Notes: generated from the sequence alone by a model not told the origin. Counted from the first letter of the stretch, positions 27,886-38,895 are shown. The stretch: 44,739 nucleotides of DNA from Psychrobacter sp. 72-O-c (GCF_904846605.1 NZ_CAJHBI010000028.1:1-44739), one strand, 5' to 3'. A program made the numbers and translations.

Positions 27886-27916
27886 GTCGCTGTGAAATTT
27901 TTTAAGGCTATATAAG

Positions 27917-28081
27917 CTATTTGGTCAAAATTAAGCGATTATTACGGGTTAGGCGTAAGCGATACTCTTCGCCTTCATGTTCAATACGAACTTCTTTAGT
28001 TAGGGCAAATAGATGCTGTGACTGCAAAGTAGGCAGCCGATTTTCGCGGCAATTTAGGTAACGAGAGATAACCATGCTCAT
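27917..28081 (-). CDS. hemP: Hemin uptake protein HemP
   Basis: A 54-residue frame from ATG 28081 to TAG 27917. Its C-terminal half, VRIEHEGEEYRLRLTRNNRLILTK, carries the H-x-G-E-x-Y-x-L-R-x-T-R-x-x-K/R-L-I-L-T-K signature of the HemP family. HemP is a small cytosolic protein required for haem-iron use in several proteobacteria, apparently by promoting expression of the haem receptor. AAGGA lies 7 bases upstream. ATG at residue 3 is an alternative start. A Fur box overlaps the likely promoter. Unusually, no haem receptor or TonB genes adjoin it; tamB is convergent and a Nudix gene is divergent. Confidence 0.88.
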   Translation of the reverse strand: MSMVISRYLNCRENRLPTLQSQHLFALTKEVRIEHEGEEYRLRLTRNNRLILTK

Positions 28082-28188
28082 AATGAATTCCTTTTGGCTT
28101 TTTAGTAGGTGATTGGCTGGGTTATGGATAACGACAATATAAACAGCGTCGAGCTAAACAGGATACGCACTGAATAAATCTAATTAAC

Positions 28189-28207
28189 GATAATGATTAT
28201 CATTTAT
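28189..28207. promoter_or_regulatory. Fur box upstream of hemP
   Basis: GATAATGATTATCATTTAT matches the 19-base Fur consensus GATAATGATWATCATTATC at 16 of 19 positions or better and contains the perfect 13-base palindrome GATAATGATTATC (28189-28201). It overlaps the predicted -10 of hemP, so iron-loaded Fur should block transcription. Confidence 0.87.
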
Positions 28208-28224
28208 ATTGAAGTATTTTACAA
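28196..28224 (-). promoter_or_regulatory. Predicted sigma-70 promoter of hemP
   Basis: On the minus strand TTGTAA (28224-28219) and GATAAT (28201-28196) are 17 bases apart. The -10 lies inside the Fur box. The resulting leader would be about 105-110 bases long. Confidence 0.6.
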
Positions 28225-28409
28225 GCCAATTGGTAAAATAAATCACAGATATTAAGTAAACTTATGTAACTTAACTTTAGGTACTCTATTCAATCGTTCG
28301 TCCACACTAGTGTTTTTTGCAAAAATAATAAAGTGGGACATAATTAATTACCTAGAAAACAATCATTTATAAAATAATCACCTAGGAAGTTACCATTTAG
28401 GAAACAGTA

Positions 28410-29639
28410 ATGTTGAATAAAGTTGAAGAACAGCAAGCTAATAATGATGACAAGTCGGTCGTTGATAAGGCGACCATTGATAAAGTAGTTAATCATAAAT
28501 CCATCGTCAATGTCGCTGTGGCGGTAATACATCATCAAGAGCAATATTTGCTTGGGTTTCGCAACTCTAGTCAGCATCAGGGCAACCGCTATGAATTTGT
28601 TGGCGGTAAGATAGACAGTCATGAGACAGCATCAGCCGCATTAATACGTGAGGTTAGCGAGGAGACTGGTATTGATATACAGAGTAATCATTTGGTCAAG
28701 CTTGGTCGTTTGCATCATGACTATGGTGATAAGCAAGTATGCCTGCAGGTATATAAGGTTGCGCTAACCGCAGAACAGTATAAGCAACATCAACACTGCG
28801 ACTATGGTTTAGAGGGGCAGGCATTAACATGGGCGACCAAGAGCCAGCTGCTGGCAGGTGATTATCCGCTACCTGCTGCCAATCAGACTATTTTGGCATG
28901 GCTACAGCTACCAACGCAGATGACGGTTACTTACCCGTTAATACATTTTAGCGAAGACACTGATGCCAGTAATGCATGGCTTGCCTATCATCAACAGCAT
29001 ATCTCTAAAAATACCTGGGTATATATACGCACCAAAGCATCCGAATTGGAGAGTAAAGTAGCAAGCAAAACAAAGGTTACTGATGCGGAACTTGCGGCTC
29101 AGTTGATGCACTTACGACCTGATATTTATAGTGTGTTGCCTTATGCTAATGGTTATCAACATGACAGTACTGATAAAATTTTAACAAAGTCTGAAACACC
29201 AGAAAATACACCGCCCGCTGAAATTAGCAATCAAGTTGTAGCGGTTCATCTAACACATCATGAATTGATGTGCTGGTTTAATGGTTTTCAAAACGATGAC
29301 TCTGAAGACAAGTCTAAAGGCAGCCAATACGATTCTTCAAGCCGTCCATTAATAGTAAGCTGCCATGATGCAGAAAGTATTCACACGGCCAACCAATTTG
29401 CCGCGACACGCTTACAACATCAAAAACCACCCGTTATCGGTATCTTTTTATCGCCAGTACTAGCAACCCAATCCCATCCTGATAGTGAACCACTTGGCTG
29501 GCAAGCGTGGTCAGCATTGGCACAATTAGCTGACATGCCAGTTATTGGTTTGGGTGGTTTGTCACCAATAATGTTTGAACAGGCCGATCAGTACGGTGCT
29601 ATAAGCATCGCTGGTATTCGGCAATTTTTACAAGGCTAG
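28410..29639 (+). CDS. Nudix hydrolase (MutT-type) fused to a ThiE/TenI-like domain
   Basis: A 409-residue fusion. Residues 32-160 form a MutT-like Nudix domain with the box GKIDSHETASAALIREVSEETGI (66-88), the metal-binding signature of enzymes that clean 8-oxo-dGTP from the nucleotide pool. The C-terminal part (about 175-409) resembles a thiamine-phosphate-synthase (ThiE/TenI) barrel: VSCHDAESIHTANQFAATRL, GIFLSPVLATQSHPD and the terminal PVIGLGGLSPIMFEQADQYGAISIAGIRQF. Such MutT-ThiE-like fusions are known in Gammaproteobacteria; whether the second domain makes thiamine phosphate is doubtful. AGGA lies 8 bases upstream of ATG. Monocistronic, divergent from hemP. Confidence 0.88.
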   Translation: MLNKVEEQQANNDDKSVVDKATIDKVVNHKSIVNVAVAVIHHQEQYLLGFRNSSQHQGNRYEFVGGKIDSHETASAALIREVSEETGIDIQSNHLVKLGRLHHDYGDKQVCLQVYKVALTAEQYKQHQHCDYGLEGQALTWATKSQLLAGDYPLPAANQTILAWLQLPTQMTVTYPLIHFSEDTDASNAWLAYHQQHISKNTWVYIRTKASELESKVASKTKVTDAELAAQLMHLRPDIYSVLPYANGYQHDSTDKILTKSETPENTPPAEISNQVVAVHLTHHELMCWFNGFQNDDSEDKSKGSQYDSSSRPLIVSCHDAESIHTANQFAATRLQHQKPPVIGIFLSPVLATQSHPDSEPLGWQAWSALAQLADMPVIGLGGLSPIMFEQADQYGAISIAGIRQFLQG

Positions 29640-30016
29640 ATGTTGATTTCATATCGCTAAAGCCTAATTTTATAGGGTTAACGGACACGTTAATATTGAC
29701 AGTATAAAACTGGATTAGAAATAGATTAGAGAACATAGTCAACCAGTACAAATAGTTGTTTTTCAACATATTTTACAAGTTAGTAACCATATAACTAATA
29801 TATGAAATAGACACATAATTACTTACAAACCGTTGCCTTTTCCTACATTGCCGCACTGTTTTAATAGTAGTACTGCCCTTAATATAGGATATGAAATTAA
29901 AGAGGGACTAAATTATCAATAGTTAATTATGGCTTATTGATTTAGTTGAGTCTCTTTTGTTAAATCAATTAAATCAATTAAATCTAATTACATATATAAC
30001 TATTAATGGTACTACT
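29640..30016. other. Intergenic region with a small AT-rich tandem repeat
   Basis: 377 AT-rich bases. The only structure I see is TTAAATCAA repeated about three times (29960-29985). It is open in the lipocalin frame but preceded by no ribosome-binding site, so it is more likely leader or promoter sequence. Confidence 0.4.
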
Positions 30017-31321
30017 ATGAAAACCAATAAGTTACCTCAGTCAGCATGGTCTGACTCACAGGCAGCCGGTTCTCAATCGCAGCAGATTAGCTATCCAAGT
30101 TCTCGCTATCTGAGCAGCGACAAAATGAAACAGACCGGTAGCGCCAGCAATGACGCTAAATATTACGAAGATTTACATCATTCTTTAGAAGGATCGTATT
30201 CAAAAGATACTTATTTTGCATACAAGCGTCTCGACAACAGCATGATGAAGGCACAAGAGTCTATTATGACTAACAATACAAATACGATTACAAAGCACGA
30301 TGGTCACGATGATATAGAAAAGCCTAGCATTGCTAGCGGCTATAAAAAATCAGGTAAAGCAGCTGATATAGCGCCCTCTGTGACGCAACTGTCGGATGAG
30401 CAAATTGATAAGTTACAAAATGGCTTTAAGCAAGATGGTACTGATCTAGATGATTTAAAATCAGAAAACTTAGAAACAGATAGCCTACAAGCAAAGAATT
30501 TAAAAAAAGACAGCCTTCAACAAGCCAGTTTCATTCAAGCTGGTTCTACTCAAGTCGGTGTTAATCAGGATATGAATAACCTATCAACAACGCATAATAC
30601 ATCTAGCAATGTAATACCGGAGCGAGTATTTATGAATGGATTGATCAAGCATACCGCGATTGCCTTAGCGATTATCATACCATTGGCGGCGTTTTCAGCT
30701 TATGCTGCACCGATGAGTGTGCCCAATACCACAATTAGTACCACAACTAATAACGCCACGACTGATAAGACTACTACTGCGACACTAGCGATTAAACCTT
30801 CATCAATCATTCATAAATCTGCAAGCACGCCAACGACCGTAGACAGCGTTGATCTTGAGCAATATGCGGGCACTTGGTATGAAATAGGGCGCTTGCCCAT
30901 GTACTTTCAGCGCAAATGTGCAAGTGACGTGACCGCTACCTATACTGGCAAAACCGATGGATCAGGCATTACGGTGCTCAATAAATGTAGTGGTGAAAAT
31001 GGTACAGCCATAACTGCTGAAGGACTGGCAAAGCCTGCTGATAATACTGGCAGCAAGTTGAAGGTCAGTTTTTTACCTTCATGGATTCGTTGGTTGCCGG
31101 TAGGGCGCGCTGACTATTGGGTGCTGGCTCGTGATGCAGACTATAAGACAGCCTTAGTAGGTACGCCAGATAAGAAATACCTATGGTTGTTGGCCCGTTC
31201 GCCTAATATCACTCAGCAGACTTATGCCAAATATCGTGAGATTGCTCAGCAACAAGGCTATGATCTAAAAGAGTTTAAGTTGACAACGCATAGCAATCAA
31301 ACCGTTAGTCTAATCCCATGA
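30017..31321 (+). CDS. Lipocalin (Blc-like) with long in-frame N-terminal extension
   Basis: The last 165 residues are a bacterial lipocalin. LEQYAGTWYEIGRLPMYFQRKC carries the G-x-W motif and a conserved arginine/cysteine; RADYWVLARDADYKTALVG and KKYLWLLARSP follow. Such proteins bind lipids in the envelope. Two starts are possible. From ATG 30632 the product is 229 residues, with GGAG 9 bases upstream and a clean signal peptide (IALAIIIPLAAFSAYA-AP). From ATG 30017 it is 434 residues, with a hydrophilic, cytoplasmic-looking segment of 205 residues and no ribosome-binding site. The upstream frame has no stop. I cannot decide whether the extension is translated; the shorter form is the better-supported periplasmic lipocalin. 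Confidence 0.8.
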   Translation: MKTNKLPQSAWSDSQAAGSQSQQISYPSSRYLSSDKMKQTGSASNDAKYYEDLHHSLEGSYSKDTYFAYKRLDNSMMKAQESIMTNNTNTITKHDGHDDIEKPSIASGYKKSGKAADIAPSVTQLSDEQIDKLQNGFKQDGTDLDDLKSENLETDSLQAKNLKKDSLQQASFIQAGSTQVGVNQDMNNLSTTHNTSSNVIPERVFMNGLIKHTAIALAIIIPLAAFSAYAAPMSVPNTTISTTTNNATTDKTTTATLAIKPSSIIHKSASTPTTVDSVDLEQYAGTWYEIGRLPMYFQRKCASDVTATYTGKTDGSGITVLNKCSGENGTAITAEGLAKPADNTGSKLKVSFLPSWIRWLPVGRADYWVLARDADYKTALVGTPDKKYLWLLARSPNITQQTYAKYREIAQQQGYDLKEFKLTTHSNQTVSLIP

Positions 31322-31748
31322 TATTGAGTTGCTTAACCTAGTTACTTAATCTAGCTTCCTAGTATTTGGCCTCTCAATAAAAGTTTGTTGAATAGGGTTT
31401 GTTTTTAGAAGTTGGATTGATAAGAAACTTTTTAATAGATAAAGAAGACAGCTTAGTAAGCTGTTTTTGTCTTTTAATTTTTCAAAGAAGCGGTTACTAA
31501 TCTGAAAAAAACTTCTATAGGATCATTCTTATGACGGTATAACCGTCGCTAATAATGGTTATCACTGGCAAAATAAGGCGTTTTGAGCTAAAATACAGAC
31601 GATTTAAAAGCACTGACGCCCATAATTATTCGTATTTGTCGCTTTACCATACCGAGTAATCCCAGTTTCTTCTTAGTTTTATCGTATTTTATACGTGATC
31701 GTTTTATTAACCTGTTTTCATTACTATTAAATTCTACTGACCAGAAGG
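31322..31748. other. Intergenic region before gap
   Basis: 427 bases containing the lipocalin terminator (31448-31469) and the presumed promoter and leader of gap. No small gene or RNA was recognised. Confidence 0.4.
31448..31469 (+). terminator. Terminator after the lipocalin gene
   Basis: ACAGC-TTAGTAA-GCTGT followed by TTTTTGTCTTTT, about 125 bases after the lipocalin stop; a short stem but a good T-tract. Confidence 0.65.
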
Positions 31749-31757
31749 ATGTTTCTC

Positions 31758-33194
31758 GTGAGCAACGCTGATACCTTACGCCAATTACATCAAGATCACT
31801 TAACCAACTATAACAATCAAGAACAACAAGCCATCGAATTGATTGGTTTGCTCAATAAACTTTATAACGAGCAAGATGTGCAAGTCACCTTGTTCGGTGA
31901 AACACTTGATACGACTTCAGTAGGTCAAGTACTGGCATTGCATCAAAAAGCGGCAATACGTGAACAAGGCGCTAAGCCGATCGCTATTGCCGACACTTTA
32001 GCAATGGTCAAAGCATTGGCAGCTAGTGAGAATATTCAAGCGGCGCGAGTCGATGTCGGTCAGCTAATTGCTAGCGACAGTGATATACAAGCTGCCCTAC
32101 AGTCTACTGATAATGATAAAAACACCGTAAATGGTGCTACCGATGTGGTGTTATATGGTTTTGGTCGTATTGGTCGTATCTTAACGCGTCTATTGTTATC
32201 ACAAGCCTCAAGCGCGAAAGGCCTACAATTAAAAGCTATCGTGGTACGTCCTGCCGCTGCTGGCGACTTAGCCAAACGCATCTCATTGCTTGAGCGTGAC
32301 TCAATTCATGGTAGATTTTTAGGCGGAATTAGTATTGATGATGACAATAATGGCATGATTGTTAATGGTCGTTTTATACAAGTTATTTATGCTAATGATC
32401 CGAGTGAAATTGACTATACCGCTTATGGTATTGATAATGCTTTAATTATTGATAATACCGGTATTTGGAAAGACGAAGCGGGTCTTGGCAAGCACCTACA
32501 AGCTAAAGGTGTACAAAAAGTCTTGCTAACCGCCCCTTCTGGTGGCGAGATTAAAAACGTCGTTTACGGTGTTAACAATGATACTATCGGTGACGACACT
32601 CTTGTTAGTGCTGCCAGTTGTACCACTAACGCCATTACGCCAATGCTAAAAGTACTGAATGATGAGTTCGGTATCGAAAACGGCCACGTTGAGACCATTC
32701 ACTCCTTTACCAATGACCAAAACTTGGTTGATAACTATCACAAAGCAGATCGCCGTGGGCGCAGTGCCGTAATGAACATGGTTATTACTAGCACTGGCGC
32801 TGCAAAGGCAGTGGGCAAAGCCCTACCAGAGCTAAGCGGCAAACTCACCGGTAATGCTATTCGTGTACCCACGCCCAACGTTAGCTTAGCGATTTTAAAC
32901 TTAAATCTAAAAAGCGTACCGCAAAGTGCTGATGCTTTAAATGAGTTTATGCGTAAAGTATCTAATAGCAGCACATGGCAGTCGCAAATCGCTTATACGG
33001 ACTCGACAGAAGCGGTCTCGACTGACTTTGTAGGTACTACCCACGTTGGTGTGGTAGATGCTCAGGCCACAATACTCACTGGCAATCAAGCTATTGTCTA
33101 TATTTGGTATGACAACGAAGTAGGCTATAGTACTCAGGTACTACGCTTAGCCACGCAGATGGCTGGTATCAGCTACACTCAAATTCCAGCATAA
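31758..33194 (+). CDS. gap: Glyceraldehyde-3-phosphate dehydrogenase, long form
   Basis: This enzyme interconverts glyceraldehyde-3-phosphate and 1,3-bisphosphoglycerate using NAD(P). At about 478 residues it is some 140 longer than classical GapA. The extra part is an N-terminal helical segment (LTNYNNQEQQAIELIGLLNKL...). The catalytic core follows: the Rossmann motif YGFGRIGRILTRLL, the nucleophile in SAASCTTNAITP (C288 in this numbering), and HSFTNDQNLVDNYHKADRRGRSAVMNM...PELSGKLTGNAIRVPTPNVS. Long forms are known in Pseudomonadales and are often tied to gluconeogenesis. GTG 31758 is preferred, with AGAAGG 9 bases upstream; ATG 31749 lies directly after that site. It stands alone. Confidence 0.92.
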   Translation: MSNADTLRQLHQDHLTNYNNQEQQAIELIGLLNKLYNEQDVQVTLFGETLDTTSVGQVLALHQKAAIREQGAKPIAIADTLAMVKALAASENIQAARVDVGQLIASDSDIQAALQSTDNDKNTVNGATDVVLYGFGRIGRILTRLLLSQASSAKGLQLKAIVVRPAAAGDLAKRISLLERDSIHGRFLGGISIDDDNNGMIVNGRFIQVIYANDPSEIDYTAYGIDNALIIDNTGIWKDEAGLGKHLQAKGVQKVLLTAPSGGEIKNVVYGVNNDTIGDDTLVSAASCTTNAITPMLKVLNDEFGIENGHVETIHSFTNDQNLVDNYHKADRRGRSAVMNMVITSTGAAKAVGKALPELSGKLTGNAIRVPTPNVSLAILNLNLKSVPQSADALNEFMRKVSNSSTWQSQIAYTDSTEAVSTDFVGTTHVGVVDAQATILTGNQAIVYIWYDNEVGYSTQVLRLATQMAGISYTQIPA

Positions 33195-34764
<1,570 letters not shown>

Positions 34765-34765
34765 T

Positions 34766-34810
34766 TTGACAGTACTTAATTTGATAATACTTAGGTTGAT
34801 ATTACTGAAT
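34766..34810. repeat. Three imperfect 15-bp repeats after obgE
   Basis: TTTGACAGTACTTAA, TTTGATAATACTTAG and GTTGATATTACTGAA follow each other directly after the obgE stop codon. They look like a degenerate local duplication; no terminator with a T-tract was found nearby. Confidence 0.55.
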
Positions 34811-35029
34811 GAGATGGACGGTTTGACGTTAAAAGCTTAATATTAACAATAAGAGAAGAGTTTGATTATTTTATAAGTATCTTCTTTTATTGCTCTTTTA
34901 CCGACACTAGTACACTTATCTGTATTATGCCTATTTGGCAGCACGATTTTGATAGCACAAAAGAATAGGCCACTTATTTACTTTTTAAATTGATTTTTAA
35001 ATTAATCCCCGCAATAGACAGGAGTTTTT

Positions 35030-36202
35030 ATGGCAGTTGACATGGAAAATACGACCGAAGAACCAAGGTTTATCAAACAAACCCGCAACTTTGATATTCA
35101 GCGCGTTATTGTCAAGATTGGCTCATCATTGTTGACTAATAATGGTCGAGGATTGGATCGTACTGCCATATACGAGTGGGCGACACAAATTGCTGAATTG
35201 CATAACCAAGGTGTGGAAGTGTTGTTGGTGTCATCAGGTGCGGTCGCTGAAGGTGTGGTACGCATGAATCTTGATGAGCGGCCTAATAAGCTCGCAGCAT
35301 TACAAGCCTGTGCCTCTATCGGTCAGATGGGTTTGATTGGTACTTGGTGGTCAGCCCTTATCCAACATGGTATACAGAGCTCGCAGTTGCTGTTGACGCA
35401 TGATGATTTGTCCAATCGTAGTCGTTATCTGAATACCACTAGCGCACTGACTCAGCTATTAGAGTGGCGTGTACTGCCAGTGATTAATGAAAACGATACC
35501 ATCACCATTGATGAGATTAAGTTTGGCGATAATGACACCTTAGGCGCGATGGCAGCGGCCATGGTCAATGCTGATTTATACATTATCTTAACCGATCAAG
35601 AAGGCGTGTTTACTGACAATCCACGTGATAACCCCAATGCCAGAATGATTCGTCAAGAGCGTGCTATGGCTGATTATTTATTTGATATTGCCGGCGATGG
35701 CGGCAAGCTTGGACGCGGTGGAATGCTGACCAAGATTCGTGCCGGTCGTTTGGCAGCTATGGGTGGTTGTCCCACTGTTATTGTGAGTGGTGCTATTGAA
35801 GATGTCATCACCCGTGTGGTAGCAGGCGAAGCAGTCGGTACCTTATTAACCACCAATGATGAGGACAAAATCATCGCCCGCAAACAGTGGATCGCGGCAC
35901 ATTTGCGGATGTCAGGCGCTCTGATTGTGGATGCCGGCGCGGCAAAAGCGTTGATCGAGCACAATAGAAGTTTGCTTCCGGTCGGTGTGGTAGAGGTTCG
36001 CGGGGACTTTGATGAAGGTGATGTGGTAGAGATCATTCATCAAGATACCCATGAGCGCTTAGCCGTTGGCCAAGTCAATTTCTCGTCTACCGATGCGCGC
36101 CGTGTTGCACGTGAGCGTACCGAGCAGTTCGATAGAATTCTTGGTAATAACGAAGAGCGCGTGGTGATGGTACATCGCGATAACTTAGCGCTGTCCATGT
36201 AA
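35030..36202 (+). CDS. proB: Glutamate 5-kinase ProB
   Basis: ProB phosphorylates glutamate to glutamyl-5-phosphate, the first and feedback-inhibited step of proline synthesis. The 390-residue protein has an amino-acid-kinase domain (VIVKIGSSLLTNNG, VLLVSSGAVAEG, PVINENDTITIDEIKFGDNDTLGAMAA, DQEGVFTDNPRDNPNA, GRGGMLTKIRAG) and a C-terminal PUA domain (about 290-375), which is absent from some family members. AGGAG lies 8 bases upstream of ATG. The obgE-proB order is common in Gammaproteobacteria. The first 20 residues are a short acidic extension not needed for the fold. Confidence 0.96.
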   Translation: MAVDMENTTEEPRFIKQTRNFDIQRVIVKIGSSLLTNNGRGLDRTAIYEWATQIAELHNQGVEVLLVSSGAVAEGVVRMNLDERPNKLAALQACASIGQMGLIGTWWSALIQHGIQSSQLLLTHDDLSNRSRYLNTTSALTQLLEWRVLPVINENDTITIDEIKFGDNDTLGAMAAAMVNADLYIILTDQEGVFTDNPRDNPNARMIRQERAMADYLFDIAGDGGKLGRGGMLTKIRAGRLAAMGGCPTVIVSGAIEDVITRVVAGEAVGTLLTTNDEDKIIARKQWIAAHLRMSGALIVDAGAAKALIEHNRSLLPVGVVEVRGDFDEGDVVEIIHQDTHERLAVGQVNFSSTDARRVARERTEQFDRILGNNEERVVMVHRDNLALSM

Positions 36203-36319
36203 TATATTGTAATTAGCTTAGATAAATAACTGAGATACATAGCTGAACTATGAAACCTTTTTATTATTGTTTAAGCTGATACCAATTACGTGCAGTGAGT
36301 ATGTTTACACATTAAGACC

Positions 36320-36355
36320 TTAATGCCATAACAGAGCTTATCTTTATGGCATTAA
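36320..36355. promoter_or_regulatory. Perfect 12-base inverted repeat between proB and hemE
   Basis: TTAATGCCATAA (36320-36331) and TTATGGCATTAA (36344-36355) are exact reverse complements around a 12-base loop, about 95 bases before the hemE ATG. With no T-run after it, this is either a weak terminator of proB or an operator or leader structure of hemE. Confidence 0.5.
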
Positions 36356-36450
36356 TTACATCTGGGTATTTTAACAGTTGTATTTTTTCTATCCCTATTT
36401 ATGTTTAACAATGACAATAATCGATATTGTACTATTTTGGAGATTTGTGC

Positions 36451-37587
36451 ATGAGCGCCTCGGACAACGATAACTCACCTAAGCAAAATTTTGCTCCTCT
36501 CAAAAACGATAGACTGCTGCGCGCTCTGCGGTTTGAGCCGGTAGATACCACACCGGTATGGATGATGCGTCAGGCCGGTCGCTACTTACCAGAATATAAA
36601 GCCACCCGTGCTGAAGCAGGTGACTTTATGAGCCTGTGCAAAGACACTGATCGCGCCACGGAAGTGACATTGCAGCCGTTACGACGTATGGATCTAGATG
36701 CGGCCATTATATTTAGTGATATTTTGACCATTCCAGATGCCATGGGATTAGGCTTATATTTTGAGACCGGTGAAGGTCCTAAGTTTAAACGTACTATCCG
36801 TCAGCAGTCCGATATTGACAAGTTACCAACCCTAGATGTTAACGATTCGCTAGATTATGTGATGCGAGCGGTGACTAGTATTCGTAAGGCTCTTAATGGA
36901 CAAGTACCGTTATTTGGATTTTCGGGCAGTCCTTGGACGCTAGCGACCTATATGATTGAAGGCGGCAGTTCAAAAGACTACCGTTATACTAAAGGTATGC
37001 TCTATAGCAATCCTGAACTTCTGCATCAACTGCTTGATAAGCTGGCAACATCAGTGATTGATTATTTGGATGCCCAAATCATCGCTGGTGCGCAAGCGGT
37101 ACAAATATTCGATAGCTGGGGCGGGGGACTTGGTCACCGTCAGTTTATAGAGTTTTCGCATAGGTACAATAAGCGTATCGTTGCTGCACTAAAAGCGCGG
37201 CATCCTGAAGTACCAGTCATCTTATTTACCAAAGGTGGCGGCCTTTGGCTTGATATTCAAGCGGATAGCGAGGCTGATGCTTTGGGATTAGATTGGACGA
37301 TGCCGCTTGATCGTGCCCGTCAAGTGTTGACTGAAAGCCAGCGCCAGTTGACCAAACAGCATAAAAAGCTACAGAGTAGTAAAGCCATTCAGGGTAATTT
37401 AGACCCGGCGACGCTATACGGTTCGCCAGCGACTATTCGCTCTGAAGTGAAGTTGATGCTTGACAGTGCATACGCCTGTGGCGATAAAACGGGCTATGTG
37501 GCAAACCTAGGTCATGGTATTACCCAGTGGGTTGATCCTGATCATGCCAAAGTATTTGTCGACGCCGTGCACGATTATAAAATTTAG
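36451..37587 (+). CDS. hemE: Uroporphyrinogen decarboxylase HemE
   Basis: HemE removes four carboxyl groups from uroporphyrinogen III to give coproporphyrinogen III in haem synthesis. The 378-residue protein carries the family signatures [16 protein letters not shown] (about 34-49, with the substrate arginines), [36 protein letters not shown] and the C-terminal [13 protein letters not shown] 36451 is chosen because GGAG lies 8 bases upstream; an ATG at 36427 would add eight residues outside the family start. The gene appears monocistronic, with argC 50 bases downstream probably read through. Confidence 0.95.
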   Translation: MSASDNDNSPKQNFAPLKNDRLLRALRFEPVDTTPVWMMRQAGRYLPEYKATRAEAGDFMSLCKDTDRATEVTLQPLRRMDLDAAIIFSDILTIPDAMGLGLYFETGEGPKFKRTIRQQSDIDKLPTLDVNDSLDYVMRAVTSIRKALNGQVPLFGFSGSPWTLATYMIEGGSSKDYRYTKGMLYSNPELLHQLLDKLATSVIDYLDAQIIAGAQAVQIFDSWGGGLGHRQFIEFSHRYNKRIVAALKARHPEVPVILFTKGGGLWLDIQADSEADALGLDWTMPLDRARQVLTESQRQLTKQHKKLQSSKAIQGNLDPATLYGSPATIRSEVKLMLDSAYACGDKTGYVANLGHGITQWVDPDHAKVFVDAVHDYKI

Positions 37588-37637
37588 ATATTTAGTGTTA
37601 TACATATTCAGCGTTTACTAAGCAAAAAGGACCTCTT

Positions 37638-38705
37638 ATGATTTCAGCAGCCATTGTCGGTGGAACAGGCTATACAGGTATTGAGCTTATTCGCTTACTG
37701 TCTACGCATCCTGAGGTGTCTATCGATTTGCTAACCTCGCGCAGTGAGGCAGGAACGCGTGCTGATGAGATATTTCCAAGCTTGCGCGGTATCTCAGACT
37801 TGGTCTTTAGTGACTTAGGTGATGATACGCTCGCTGCGCTACAACATTGCGATGTAGTATTCTTTGCCACGCCGCATGGGGTGGCGATGAAGCAAGCAGA
37901 GGCGCTGACCCAAGCGGGTGTTAGAGTCATTGATCTGGCCGCTGATTTTCGTCTGCAATCATTGACTGAGTTTGAACAATGGTATCAACAGCCGCATGCT
38001 TGTCCTGAGCTATTAAAAACGGCTGTGTATGGCTTACCTGAAATCAATCGTGATAAGCTTGCAAACGCTCTGTTGGTAGGTAACCCCGGTTGTTACCCTA
38101 CCACTGCTATTTTAGGATTAAAACCTATTATTGAGGCACAAAACAAGCAAGCAACGCGCCTAATTGACTCACGGATTGTTATTGATGCCAAGTCTGGCGT
38201 ATCAGGTGCTGGTCGCCAAGCAAGTATTGCGCTTAATTATGCGGAAACTACGGATAATTTTAAAGCTTACGGGGTGACGGGTCATCGTCATCTGCCGGAA
38301 ATTGAGCAGGGCATTGCGCAATTATTAAATAGCCAGTTTACCCAGCGTGTTCGTTTTTTACCGCATTTAGTACCGATGATACGCGGTATGTTCAGCTCTA
38401 TTCATATGGAGCTGACCGAAGCGGGCGCTAATATCGACTGGCAACACGAATTTGAGACCAGTTATGCCTCAGAAGTGTTTATTGATGTGATGCCAAGCGG
38501 TATTTATCCTGATACCCGTAGTGTCCGTGCCAGCAACCGTTTACGTATAGCAGTGCACCAAGATAACGCGCGTGCTGAGCTGACCGTACTAGTGGTACAA
38601 GATAATTTAGTGAAAGGGGCGGCGGGGCAAGCAGTACAAAACATGAATGTTATGTTTGGTCTTGATGAGACCTTAGGATTAAATTTTGCGCCTGTTGTTC
38701 CTTAA
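37638..38705 (+). CDS. argC: N-acetyl-gamma-glutamyl-phosphate reductase ArgC
   Basis: ArgC reduces N-acetylglutamyl-phosphate to the semialdehyde with NADPH, the third step of arginine synthesis. The 355-residue protein starts with the Rossmann motif AAIVGGTGYTGIELIRLL and has the catalytic cysteine C152 in GNPGCYPTTAILGL. DAKSGVSGAGR and GHRHLPEIEQ follow. AAGGA lies 7 bases before ATG. Other arg genes are absent nearby. As in Pseudomonas, the next gene is an unrelated membrane/coiled-coil protein. Confidence 0.96.
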   Translation: MISAAIVGGTGYTGIELIRLLSTHPEVSIDLLTSRSEAGTRADEIFPSLRGISDLVFSDLGDDTLAALQHCDVVFFATPHGVAMKQAEALTQAGVRVIDLAADFRLQSLTEFEQWYQQPHACPELLKTAVYGLPEINRDKLANALLVGNPGCYPTTAILGLKPIIEAQNKQATRLIDSRIVIDAKSGVSGAGRQASIALNYAETTDNFKAYGVTGHRHLPEIEQGIAQLLNSQFTQRVRFLPHLVPMIRGMFSSIHMELTEAGANIDWQHEFETSYASEVFIDVMPSGIYPDTRSVRASNRLRIAVHQDNARAELTVLVVQDNLVKGAAGQAVQNMNVMFGLDETLGLNFAPVVP

Positions 38706-38895
38706 ACGTTCCATGAATGATTGACCTTTAATGTCTTTTAGTTAATAGTATTCTATGAACACTATTTCATATGTACCTATAGCCTAAACTTTATCACTGA
38801 ACCTTTACTATTCGGTTATTCGTATTTACGGTGCTAGGTATTGATTCTAAATTCCGTTATAATACATCCCCTTACTGTTAAGAGATGCCTTCTAG

